A DNA stretch of 25,922 bases from Promethearchaeota archaeon. Lineage in GTDB: Archaea > Asgardarchaeota > Lokiarchaeia > Sigynarchaeales > SOKP01. The translations under genes were made by a program, and so were the position numbers. Every line of letters starts with the position of its first letter. The stretch's first letter is position 1. Shown one piece after another: positions 15,868-23,931 of this stretch. The notes below the pieces were generated by a model. That model saw nothing but the letters and a program-made list of their open reading frames with translations, made no database searches and was not told the origin of the DNA. The stretch is taken from the NCBI GenBank assembly GCA_019057775.1, contig JAHLWT010000222.1, forward strand, positions 1 through 25,922, read 5' to 3'.

Positions 15868-17070
15868 TTAATTTACTTTTACAATAAAACTTTCTCCCTG
15901 ACCTATGCCTCCGCAGATGGTAGATAATCCACATCCGCCACCTCTTCGTTTTAATTCATAAATCAATGTCATCAAAATCCTCGCAGCTGATGCACCGGTC
16001 GGATGACCAATGGCAATCGCTCCACCATTAACATTGGTTTTATTTTTAATTTCTTCTATTTTTTTAGAATCATTATTACCCATGATAATTGCAGAAACTA
16101 AAGGCATCACGGCAAAGGCTTCATTGATTTCAACCAGATCAATCTGGTCAATGGTCATCTTTGCTTTTTCCAATGCTTTCAAGGAGGTGATTCCCGGAAT
16201 GGTAGCAATACCACGAGGATGCCCTGCCGCCATGGCATGCGCAACAATAGTGGCTAATGGTTTAATATTTAATTCATTAGCTTTTTCTTTAGACATCAGT
16301 ATAACTGATGCAGCACCTGTACTTAAACCCGGTGCATTTCCAGGGGTTACAGTTGGACTATCATAGACCGTGGAAAGCTTTGATAATTTTTCTAGGGTTG
16401 TATCAGGTCTGGGCCCTTCATCTTCGCTCATAATAATCATATCAACCTGTTTTCCTCTTTTCATTATTGGTATCTCAAAAAGAATAATTTCATCTTTAAA
16501 CTTTCCCTCAGCTAATGCCTTGGCATATAATTGCTGGCTTCTCAATGCCCACTTATCCTGATCTTCACGACTGACCCCATATTTAACAGCATCTGTTCCT
16601 GCCTGCCAGGCTCTTCTTTCCCCTGTATAGGGGCAGCTTACCTGAATAATATCATTTAAAGTAATAGACCCTATTCTATTCCCCCAACGTAGTTCCGATA
16701 AAAAATAAGGAGTTGCACTGAGATTTTCTGATCCTCCCCCAACAGCTACATCAATATCCCCGCCCTTAATTGAACGATATCCGATACCAATAGCAATTGC
16801 AGATGAACAACAAGCTCTATCGGTTGTAGCGGCAGGGGTCGTCTCAGGTAATCCCGCTTTCAATGCAATTTGTCGGGCAATAGACCTGTTTTCACTTGGC
16901 ATATTGACTCCGAAATAAACTTCATCTACTTCTTTATAGTCTAAATTTATTCTATCTAATGTACCTTTTAAAACATGAGCACCTAAATCAACAGTACTAC
17001 TATCTCTGAGCAAGCCGCCAAATTTTCCAAAGGGTGTTCTGGCTGCACTAACAATCACAACTTCTTTCAT
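15868..17070 (-). CDS. Thiolase (acetyl-CoA acyltransferase family)
   Basis: 400 residues. SAARTPFGKFGG at the N-terminus; the nucleophile region is DRACCSSA with Cys87 in the usual position and a second Cys next to it. NEAFAVMPLV, the catalytic His in NGGAIAIGHPTGASAARI, and the C-terminal acid/base Cys in STICGGIGQGES complete the set. The protein cleaves a 3-oxoacyl-CoA with CoA, or condenses acyl-CoAs. The replacement of the common C-G/A-S-G by C-C-S-S is unusual and may alter the acyl pocket. It lies between the CoA-transferase and the carboxyltransferase. It differs markedly from the second thiolase at 20864, so substrates of two chain lengths or shapes are likely. Confidence 0.92.
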   Translation of the reverse strand: MKEVVIVSAARTPFGKFGGLLRDSSTVDLGAHVLKGTLDRINLDYKEVDEVYFGVNMPSENRSIARQIALKAGLPETTPAATTDRACCSSAIAIGIGYRSIKGGDIDVAVGGGSENLSATPYFLSELRWGNRIGSITLNDIIQVSCPYTGERRAWQAGTDAVKYGVSREDQDKWALRSQQLYAKALAEGKFKDEIILFEIPIMKRGKQVDMIIMSEDEGPRPDTTLEKLSKLSTVYDSPTVTPGNAPGLSTGAASVILMSKEKANELNIKPLATIVAHAMAAGHPRGIATIPGITSLKALEKAKMTIDQIDLVEINEAFAVMPLVSAIIMGNNDSKKIEEIKNKTNVNGGAIAIGHPTGASAARILMTLIYELKRRGGGCGLSTICGGIGQGESFIVKVN

Positions 17071-17092
17071 TCACTTATCTCCTTTTTATTAC

Positions 17093-18316
17093 TTAAACAA
17101 CATGGTTAGTTTTTAATTTATTAATTTCATCTGCTGGAAAATTTAAAATTTCTTTTAATATTTCATCGGTATGTTCCCCTAATCTGGGAACCGTTTTTGC
17201 TTTTTCCTCTACCGGAATACTACCCATTTTTACCGGATTGCCAACGACTTTAATTTTCGAGGCAACCGGATCATTGATTTCCATCCACATCTTTCTTGCT
17301 TTTGCCTGAGGTGAATTAAAAATCTGTTCTGCATTGTTAACGATTCCGATGGGGACATTGTATTTCAGCATGGTTTCACATACTCCTTCACTAGTTTTAT
17401 CTTTCATCCATTCATTGATAATTGGTTCTAACTCTAATTTATACTTAGACCTTAAACTTGCAGTTTTAAATCGCTCATTCTCAATTAACTCAGGGTGATT
17501 AATGGCTTGACAAAAACGTTTCCACATTTTGGATTCCAGAACAATAATGGCTACATAACCATCTTTCGTTTTAAATGAACCCCAAGGATAAATTAAACTT
17601 TCTTTCCCCCTGCTCATGACCTTTCCAGTCATAGAATAAAAATTTAAACTTCTTTCAGTTAAAGAAAGCATCACATCATACATTGCCATATCAACAAAAT
17701 CACCTTGGCCGGTAATTTTTCGTTTGTACAAGGCAAGCATAACGGCATAAGCAGTCATCATGCCTGTTACGACATCTCCAAAGGCAATCATTGGATGTAA
17801 AGGTGGGCCATCTTCATATCCAATAAGGTCCATTAATCCTCCCATGGCTTGAATGACAATGTCATAAGCAGTCCGTTTTGAAAATGGACCTAAATATCTC
17901 TTATCAACACCAAAACCACTAATAGATACATAGACTATTCTTGGATTAATTTCTTTTATAGTTTCATAACTGAATCCGATAGAAGTTAAAAACCCGGGTT
18001 TTAAATTCTCAAGAATAACATCACTTTTTTTCAATAATTCAGAAAATATTATTTTCCCTTCTTCACTTTTTAAGTTAAGGGTTAAGCTTTTTTTATTTCT
18101 ATTCCATCTCATAAAATAACCACTTATAGTACCACCTTTATCGTCCTTTAAGATAGGTCCGGGCTCTCTGGCAGCATCTCCTCTTCCAGGAGATTCAATC
18201 TTGATCACCTCAGCTCCTGCATCACCCAGCATCATGGTGCAATACGGTCCTGCAACCTGCGTTTCTATCGATAAAACCCTTATTCCGTCTAATGGTTTAA
18301 TAGTTTTATTATGCAT
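17093..18316 (-). CDS. Class III CoA-transferase (CaiB/BaiF family)
   Basis: 407 residues, typical length. The N-terminus has GIRVLSIETQVAGPYCTMML and LGDAGAEVIKIESPGRGD; RNKKSLTLNLKSEEGK and ENLKPGFL follow. The catalytic Asp is Asp181 in IAFGDVVTGM, which forms a glutamyl/aspartyl-CoA intermediate in this family. The C-terminal part (PRLGEHTDEILKEI) is the standard ending. It transfers CoA from a donor thioester (succinyl-, acetyl- or a product CoA) to a carboxylic acid without ATP, matching the absence of any acyl-CoA ligase here. It starts at ATG behind AAGGGG. The gap to the mutase upstream is 110 bp, the largest inside the operon, and holds a candidate promoter. Confidence 0.92.
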   Translation of the reverse strand: MHNKTIKPLDGIRVLSIETQVAGPYCTMMLGDAGAEVIKIESPGRGDAAREPGPILKDDKGGTISGYFMRWNRNKKSLTLNLKSEEGKIIFSELLKKSDVILENLKPGFLTSIGFSYETIKEINPRIVYVSISGFGVDKRYLGPFSKRTAYDIVIQAMGGLMDLIGYEDGPPLHPMIAFGDVVTGMMTAYAVMLALYKRKITGQGDFVDMAMYDVMLSLTERSLNFYSMTGKVMSRGKESLIYPWGSFKTKDGYVAIIVLESKMWKRFCQAINHPELIENERFKTASLRSKYKLELEPIINEWMKDKTSEGVCETMLKYNVPIGIVNNAEQIFNSPQAKARKMWMEINDPVASKIKVVGNPVKMGSIPVEEKAKTVPRLGEHTDEILKEILNFPADEINKLKTNHVV

Positions 18317-18351
18317 TATTTATTTTCCCCTTGTTATTTTTTTCACCAACT

Positions 18352-18380
18352 TATTTAGTGTTTTAAATTATTATCATCAA
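18352..18380 (-). promoter_or_regulatory. Candidate internal promoter ahead of the CoA-transferase
   Basis: In the largest gap of the operon the minus strand has TTGATG (18375-18380), 17 bp, then TAAATA (18352-18357), about 35 bp before the ATG at 18316. AT-rich spacers produce such matches by chance, so this is tentative. Confidence 0.25.
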
Positions 18381-18426
18381 TTGCTTGTAATCATAATATG
18401 TAGCTTTCTTTTATAAATATAAAAAT

Positions 18427-20040
18427 CTAGAAGCTTTTCGTGCTTTGAAAAGATCCATAGACTTTTTTCAGGACATTTACGATTTCACCTAAAGTAGCAT
18501 AATTTTTAACGGCTTCAACCATAGCCGGGATTAAATTCTTATCCTGAGTAGTATCTTCTTGAATCTGTTTTAATGAATTTTTGACTTTATCATTATTTCT
18601 GTTTGCTCTTAATTTTCTTAATTTTTCAATCTGTCTTTTTTCTGAACTACCATCTTGTTTGAATGTGGAAACAGAATTCTTTTCTTCTTCCTTGAATTCA
18701 TTCACTCCGACAATAATTTTCTCCTTATTCTCTATTGAAGTTTGATGTTTGTAGGCTTCATTTGCCAACTCTTTTTGAAAATAACCATTTTCAATACAAT
18801 TAACTGCTCCACCCAATTGGTCAATCTTGGTTATTAATTCCAATACTTTTTTTTCAATTTCACTGGTAATACTTTCCAGCGCATAGCTACCGCCTAACAA
18901 ATCAACACTTTTAGTAATGCCGGATTCATAAGCCACTACCTGTTGTGTTCTTAAAGCAATATTAACCGCTTCTTTGGTAGGAATACCAAAAGCTTCATCA
19001 TAAGAAGATGTAGCAAGCGTTTGAATGCCACCCAGAGTCGCCGCTAAGGTTTCTATAGCCACACGAATAATATTATTCAAAGGCTGTTGTGCGGTTAAAG
19101 TACTCCCGCATGTATAGGCTAAAATTTTTAACTTCATTGACTCAGGATTTTTTGCCTGAAAACGTTCTTTCATAATATGAGCCCAAATTTTTCTCGAACT
19201 TCGGAATTTTGCCAATTCTTCAATAAATTCAATACTGGCTCCGAGAAATGTAAATATTTTAGGTGCAAACTTATCAATATTTATTCCTCTACTAAGAGTT
19301 TCTTCAATATAACTAATACCATTGCTAAAAGTGTAAGCTAACTCTTGAATAACAGTACTTCCTGATTCCCTGATGTGATAACCGCTCATGGCCACAGAAT
19401 TCCAATTAGGCAAATATTTTGCACAGTATTCAATGACATCCACAGTTAATTTCACGCTGGCTTTAGGAGAAAATATATATGCGCCTCTACCGATATATTC
19501 TTTTAATGGATCATTTTGAATAAAAAAGTTTATACTATTGGGATCAATACCATTTTTTTCAGCAAATGCAATATACCATGCAGTCATAATTGGTCCGATG
19601 GCATTTGCAGTAGTTCTTATTTGCTGAACCTTTTCAAAAGGAATTTTATCAAACAAGAAATTGATATCTTCCAATGAATCGATGGCTACGCCCACCTTAC
19701 CGACTTCGCCCTTGCTTAATTCATGATCAGAATCTAAACCGATTTGAGTCGGCAAGTCAAGTGCTATAGAGAAACCGGTTTGACCTTGTTCAAGTAGATA
19801 TCGGTAACGCTGGTTTGCTTCTTCAGCTGAACCAAAACCGGAATACAAACCCATTATCCATAATTTATCCCGGTACATGTTCGAAGTGATTCCTCGCGAA
19901 AAAGGATACTCTCCTGCATCATTAAGATCTTTTTTAAAGGAAAAATCAATTTTTTGTAAATCTTCTGGACCATAAATTCTCTTTAGTTCAATTCCTCCGT
20001 TAGTAGTAAATTTCTTGTCTTTCTTATTATGCAAGTCCAT
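18427..20040 (-). CDS. Methylmalonyl-CoA mutase-family large subunit (catalytic barrel only)
   Basis: 537 residues, the size of mutase large subunits that use a separate B12-binding subunit. By eye against Propionibacterium methylmalonyl-CoA mutase: Tyr66 matches Tyr89, Arg185 (QNDPLKEYIGRGAYIF) matches the carboxylate-binding Arg207, and Tyr221-His222 (AMSGYHIRESG) match Tyr243-His244. Retaining Tyr89/Arg207 argues for a substrate with a free carboxylate rather than isobutyryl-CoA, where these become Phe and Gln. However, Thr77, Arg82 and Arg87 correspond to Asn54, Lys59 and Gly64, in YRDKLWIMGLYSGF. The barrel ends with ATSSYDEAFGIPT; residues 450-510 are a charged, probably flexible stretch. 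No cobalamin-binding subunit, epimerase or chaperone GTPase lies in the window. It starts at ATG behind AGGAGA, 22 bp after the crotonase gene. Confidence 0.88.
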   Translation of the reverse strand: MDLHNKKDKKFTTNGGIELKRIYGPEDLQKIDFSFKKDLNDAGEYPFSRGITSNMYRDKLWIMGLYSGFGSAEEANQRYRYLLEQGQTGFSIALDLPTQIGLDSDHELSKGEVGKVGVAIDSLEDINFLFDKIPFEKVQQIRTTANAIGPIMTAWYIAFAEKNGIDPNSINFFIQNDPLKEYIGRGAYIFSPKASVKLTVDVIEYCAKYLPNWNSVAMSGYHIRESGSTVIQELAYTFSNGISYIEETLSRGINIDKFAPKIFTFLGASIEFIEELAKFRSSRKIWAHIMKERFQAKNPESMKLKILAYTCGSTLTAQQPLNNIIRVAIETLAATLGGIQTLATSSYDEAFGIPTKEAVNIALRTQQVVAYESGITKSVDLLGGSYALESITSEIEKKVLELITKIDQLGGAVNCIENGYFQKELANEAYKHQTSIENKEKIIVGVNEFKEEEKNSVSTFKQDGSSEKRQIEKLRKLRANRNNDKVKNSLKQIQEDTTQDKNLIPAMVEAVKNYATLGEIVNVLKKVYGSFQSTKSF

Positions 20041-20062
20041 TTTTTATTCTCCTTGTCCTCTC

Positions 20063-20851
20063 CTATTTATTTTTCCAAATGGGTTTTCTTTTCTCAAGGA
20101 AAGAAGAAATTCCTTCTTTGGCATCTTCACTTCCCATTAAAATAGTGACCATATATCGTAAATACTTTATGGATTTCATTAACTCCATATCTTGAGTATT
20201 GATTAAAGCTTCTCTCCCCATACAAATTGCTAGAGAACTCTTTGAAGCAATATTATCAGATAATAATTTTGCTTCTTTTTCTAAATCTTCATGGGGAACG
20301 ACCCTGTTTACCAAGCCAATTTTGAAAGCTTCTTCCGCTTTTACTATTCTTCCGGTATACAACAGTTCCATTGTTCTCTTTAAACCTATGATTCTTACAA
20401 GGGGAGCAGAAATGATTGCGCCCCAGATTCCAAGATTTATTTCAGGGATACCAAAAGTTGCTTTTTCTGAAGCAAGTGTGATATCACAGACTGCTGCAAG
20501 ACCGCAACCTCCGGCTAGAGCATATCCCTGCACAACCGCAATAGTCGGTTTTTTAGAATGAATTAAAGCATCAATTAATTTGGCATAATTTCCGGTAAAT
20601 CTTTCAATAGTAATGCTGTTTTCCTTCATATTTTTCATCATATTCTTTAAATCTCCACCGGCACAAAAAGCTTTATCTCCTGTACTCTGGATTTGAATGA
20701 CTTTTACCTCGCTATCATGATTAAATTGATTTAATGCGTCAACGATTTCATTGAGAGTGCATTCGTCCAATGCATTTCTGGCTTTAGGTCTATTGATGGT
20801 TAAATATCCGACATTTTTACTTATATTTAAAACTACATTCTGAAAGTTCAT
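20063..20851 (-). CDS. Crotonase-family protein (enoyl-CoA hydratase/isomerase-like), one catalytic Glu missing
   Basis: 262 residues. The oxyanion-hole segment is FCAGGDLKN (62-70) and the second is GYALAGGCGLAAVCDI (109-124), followed by FGIPEINLGIWGA (133-145). In rat enoyl-CoA hydratase the two acid/base glutamates are Glu144 (GGGCE) and Glu164 (QPE). Here the first is Gly117, and the second is kept as Glu137. One-Glu crotonases are often isomerases, decarboxylases or other variants rather than simple hydratases. It starts at ATG behind AAGGAG, 12 bp after the thiolase gene and 22 bp before the mutase. The exact reaction is open; the fold and CoA-thioester substrate are secure. Confidence 0.88.
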   Translation of the reverse strand: MNFQNVVLNISKNVGYLTINRPKARNALDECTLNEIVDALNQFNHDSEVKVIQIQSTGDKAFCAGGDLKNMMKNMKENSITIERFTGNYAKLIDALIHSKKPTIAVVQGYALAGGCGLAAVCDITLASEKATFGIPEINLGIWGAIISAPLVRIIGLKRTMELLYTGRIVKAEEAFKIGLVNRVVPHEDLEKEAKLLSDNIASKSSLAICMGREALINTQDMELMKSIKYLRYMVTILMGSEDAKEGISSFLEKRKPIWKNK

Positions 20852-20863
20852 CTTTTCTCCTTA

Positions 20864-22045
20864 TTAAACTTTGGCATCAACAATAATGGCTATTCCCTGT
20901 CCTCCGCCAATGCACAGGGCTGCCAATCCATATCTTTTCTTTCTTTTTTTCAATCCGTAAAGAAGTTTGGTTAGAATAACTGTACCGGTTGCAGCGATTG
21001 GATGACCAAGAGCAATGGCGCCACCATTTACATTTAATTTCTCACTGTTAATATCAATGTTAAATTCCCTCAGACAATAAATTGTCTGGCAAGCAAAAGC
21101 TTCATTCAGTTCAATTAGATCAATATCTTTAATTTTTAATCCTGCATTATCCAAGGCCTTTTTAATGGCGGGAACGGGTGCAATGCCAAACAGAGAAGGA
21201 TCAACGCCTACATAAGAAAAAGAAAGGATTTTAGCGAGGGGCTTTATCCTTAGATTTTTGGCTTTTTCCTGAGACATCACTACTGTTGCTGCAGCACCAT
21301 CGCTCATACTGGAGGCATTTCCGGCGGTAATTGTTCCGCTAAACTCAATGGTTCTTAATGAAGAAAGGACCTTTAAATTAGTTCCGAATTTTGGACATTC
21401 ATCTTTTTCAAACATGTGCTTAGTCCCACGATTATTTATTTCCAAAGGAACGATTTCTTCTTCAAATTCTCCATTCTTGATTGCTCTCTCAGCTTTATTT
21501 TCGCTTAGCACCGCATATTCATCTTGTTCCTTACGAGTAATATTATATAATTTAGCCAATTTTTCATTACTCTGAATCATGCTTAAATTAGAAATATTAT
21601 CTCTCATTACCAATTGATCAATTAGATTTAAATGTCCTACCTTGATTCCCCACCTTGCCCCGGGAGCAAAATGGCAAGCTTTACTCATTTGTTCAATTCC
21701 ACCGGAAATGATTACATCTGCTGTTTCGCTACGGATAGCCTGATAAGCATAAGTTACACTTTTTATCCCTGCACCACAATGTTTATTTAAAGTAAATTGT
21801 GGAATTTCATAGGGAAAACCAGCTTTTATAGCAAAAATTCGTGTCGAATTTGAATTAATAAGACCTGTACGAAAATTATGACCCATTACTAATTCATCTA
21901 CTTCTTTATAATCTAGATTATTTGCTCTTTGCATGGCCTCTTTTATTACAGTAATCGCCATATCTGTTTCTTCAGCATGCAAAAGTGTACCTCCTAATTT
22001 ACCTACAGGTAATCTAGCAGCACTAGCAATAACTACTTCTTTCAT
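20864..22045 (-). CDS. Thiolase (acetyl-CoA acyltransferase family)
   Basis: 393 residues. SAARLPVGKLGG opens the protein; Cys90 in LNKHCGAGIKS is the nucleophile, NEAFACQT and NGGAIALGHPIAATG carry the catalytic Asn/His, and ALCIGGGQGIA the C-terminal Cys. The GHPIAATG loop replaces the common GHPIGASG. The family cleaves 3-oxoacyl-CoA to acetyl-CoA and a shortened acyl-CoA. It starts at ATG behind GGGAG, 25 bp after the small AtuA-partner gene. Compared with the thiolase at 15868, active-site neighbours differ (HCGAG against ACCSS), so the two are probably specialised for different substrates. Confidence 0.92.
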   Translation of the reverse strand: MKEVVIASAARLPVGKLGGTLLHAEETDMAITVIKEAMQRANNLDYKEVDELVMGHNFRTGLINSNSTRIFAIKAGFPYEIPQFTLNKHCGAGIKSVTYAYQAIRSETADVIISGGIEQMSKACHFAPGARWGIKVGHLNLIDQLVMRDNISNLSMIQSNEKLAKLYNITRKEQDEYAVLSENKAERAIKNGEFEEEIVPLEINNRGTKHMFEKDECPKFGTNLKVLSSLRTIEFSGTITAGNASSMSDGAAATVVMSQEKAKNLRIKPLAKILSFSYVGVDPSLFGIAPVPAIKKALDNAGLKIKDIDLIELNEAFACQTIYCLREFNIDINSEKLNVNGGAIALGHPIAATGTVILTKLLYGLKKRKKRYGLAALCIGGGQGIAIIVDAKV

Positions 22046-22070
22046 TTTTATATATCTCCCTCCATCATTT

Positions 22071-22382
22071 TTATATATCTACTTCCATTCTTAACAAAGC
22101 AGTACACATAGCTTTACCCGTTTGGTCTACTCTGAGGGTTTTTGTTGCTCCTCCGCCCAATGCTTGAGTCATCACAATTTGTATTGATTCAAGATTATCC
22201 AAAGGATAAATCATTACTTTGCCTTTTACCATAGAACCAAAAAAAAATTTAACTGCTTCCGGTGTTACCTCTTTTTTAATGATTTGATAATTCTTGTTAC
22301 TTGTCGCAATCAACCCAATATTACTAATATCACCTTTATCTCCGGAACGACCAAAAGCCAAATCTTTTAATTGAACTTTCAT
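22071..22382 (-). CDS. Small AtuA-associated protein (AtuA C-terminal domain-like)
   Basis: 103 residues beginning MKVQLKDLAFGRSGDKGDIS, followed by NIGLIA, ALGGGATKTLRVD, GKAMCTALLRMEV. The RSGDKGD and LGGG motifs are those of the domain that forms the C-terminal part of single-chain AtuA proteins. Here it is a separate gene, 2 bp after the AtuA-like gene at 22385, so the two are almost certainly made together and probably assemble into one unit. No biochemical activity is known for the domain as far as I can state. It starts at ATG close behind AGGAGGTTG in the upstream gene. Confidence 0.85.
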   Translation of the reverse strand: MKVQLKDLAFGRSGDKGDISNIGLIATSNKNYQIIKKEVTPEAVKFFFGSMVKGKVMIYPLDNLESIQIVMTQALGGGATKTLRVDQTGKAMCTALLRMEVDI

Positions 22383-22384
22383 TG

Positions 22385-23743
22385 TTATTCAACCTCCTTT
22401 ATGGTAAATGTAGTTTTCACTTCTTCCCGTGGAATCAGAGTAGGCCATAATGAAATCACCGGTCGAGGTCGGTAAGGTGTGCCATACGCAGTTCCTACGC
22501 CACCTAATGTCCAAATATGAGTAGCTTCTCTACCAATTTTTGAAGCTTCTTCTCTGGTTTTTGTTCTGGCAACGACTCGTAAGCCTACTTCATTCAGATC
22601 ACTTGAAGGTTCCGGGGCTACTGTTCCATGAAGCATATTAACTCCCACATAATCAAACTGAATTTCTTCTGCTTCAAGTTTTACAGTCTTAAATCTTTCC
22701 CGGATAATTTCTTCAGCCTGTTTTGCTTTCTCATAAGCATTTGGCCAGCTAAAATATATTTGACCTTCCCCAATCCATCCATCCTGATATCCAATTTGGA
22801 CTTTTAATTTCTCCGGTCTCGGCTTACCACTCATATTTGAAAGTTTTACACGATTATTTCCTAAATCTTCCAGTTTAATCGTTGTAAAATCCGCAATACC
22901 ATCCGGCATAATATAATTTTTGGGGTCATGAACTTCATACATTAGTTGTTCTTTTATAGACCATTCATTGACAACTCCACCGGAACCCGGCACCTTTTCA
23001 ATGATCGCTTCACCATTCTCGCTGAACTCAAGAATTGGAAAACCGATATTAGCTACATTCTTAACTTTATCCCATTCATTAAATCCTCGTGTTGCACATT
23101 CTGCACATTCAATCACATGGCTGGCAATCTGTGCAGCAGCAATTTTTCCCCAATCCTTCTCAAAGGTCCACCCAAATTCATACATAATCGGACCTATATA
23201 TAGTGCTGTATCTGAACACCGGCCGACAATAACTACATCTGCACCTGCAGCTAATGCCTCAATAATAGATTCTGAACCAATATATACATTTGCTGCAATG
23301 ATATTTTCTCGAACCTTACTAATATCCTTTTCACCGGTATCCAAATTGGTTAAATCAACACCTTTAGCAATGAGTTCATCTAATTTTGGGTATAAATCAT
23401 CTCCCTCAATAATGGCGATTTTCATTCCGTTAAACCCTAAAGACTTAGCTACTTGAGCAACCTGTTCTGCTGCACTTCTCGGATTTACGCCACCAGCATT
23501 TGTGATTAACTTAATTCTTTTCGGTTGAGAAATTGGAAGGATAGCTTCCATCCAGGGAATGATATCCCTGATATAGCCCATCAATGAATTTTTATTTTTT
23601 TGTCTTTGCAAAATAGACATCGTTAATTCTGCCAGATGGTCAAAACCCAGATATTTTACATTGCCTTTTTTTGCAATTTCAACTGCCGGTTCAAGCATAT
23701 CCCCCCAAAACGCTGACCCTGCTCCCAAACGTACATTCCTCAT
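22385..23743 (-). CDS. AtuA-type protein (acyclic terpene utilization AtuA family, DUF1446)
   Basis: 452 residues. VRLGAGSAFWGDMLEPAVE at the N-terminus, YLGFDHLAELTMSIL, ITNAGGVNPRSAAEQV, VYIGSESIIEALAAGADVVI, VGRCSDTALYIGPIMYEFGW, and VPGSGGVVNEWSIKEQLMYE are the conserved blocks. AtuA is needed for citronellol/geraniol catabolism in Pseudomonas but its reaction is not established; relatives occur beside carboxyltransferases and enoyl-CoA hydratases in many catabolic operons, as here. It is the first gene of the 18-gene operon, with a GGGGG ribosome site before the ATG. About 116 bp upstream lies the end of the insertion sequence. The protein lacks the C-terminal domain present in one-piece relatives; the next gene supplies it. 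Confidence 0.9.
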   Translation of the reverse strand: MRNVRLGAGSAFWGDMLEPAVEIAKKGNVKYLGFDHLAELTMSILQRQKNKNSLMGYIRDIIPWMEAILPISQPKRIKLITNAGGVNPRSAAEQVAQVAKSLGFNGMKIAIIEGDDLYPKLDELIAKGVDLTNLDTGEKDISKVRENIIAANVYIGSESIIEALAAGADVVIVGRCSDTALYIGPIMYEFGWTFEKDWGKIAAAQIASHVIECAECATRGFNEWDKVKNVANIGFPILEFSENGEAIIEKVPGSGGVVNEWSIKEQLMYEVHDPKNYIMPDGIADFTTIKLEDLGNNRVKLSNMSGKPRPEKLKVQIGYQDGWIGEGQIYFSWPNAYEKAKQAEEIIRERFKTVKLEAEEIQFDYVGVNMLHGTVAPEPSSDLNEVGLRVVARTKTREEASKIGREATHIWTLGGVGTAYGTPYRPRPVISLWPTLIPREEVKTTFTIKEVE

Positions 23744-23859
23744 TGTTTTTCCCCCTATTTTATTTGTTTTTCTTTTTACAAGCCATGAATTAACATATCT
23801 ATTAAAATTTTTTATACAACTATAACTTTAATTTAGTATTAAATCTTTAACCAGAAAAG

Positions 23860-23878
23860 CTAGCGTGACTTTATTAAA
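23860..23878 (+). repeat. Outer inverted repeat, left end of the IS
   Basis: CTAGCGTGACTTTATTAAA; its partner at 25854-25872 reads CTAGCGTGAGTTTACTAAA on the minus strand, with two mismatches. Confidence 0.55.
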
Positions 23879-23896
23879 TAATTATTAAAATTAGCC

Positions 23897-23912
23897 TAAA
23901 GCCTTATATATA
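23897..23912 (+). repeat. Inner inverted repeat, left copy
   Basis: TAAAGCCTTATATATA, perfectly inverted at 25710-25725. It overlaps a 16-bp palindrome, CCTTATATATATAAGG (23902-23917), which lies 15-30 nt after the transposase stop and might act as a weak terminator hairpin or a transposase site. Confidence 0.55.
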
Positions 23913-23931
23913 TAAGGGTATTTACTTACAT

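Noticed and set aside
39..23456. Many plus-strand open frames of 60-162 codons opposite the genes
   Set aside because: They lie antisense to long conserved minus-strand genes, lack family motifs and are expected as mirror frames of coding DNA.
23902..23917. Strong intrinsic terminator after the transposase
   Set aside because: The palindrome is almost all A-T, needs part of itself as loop and has no proper U-run next to it.
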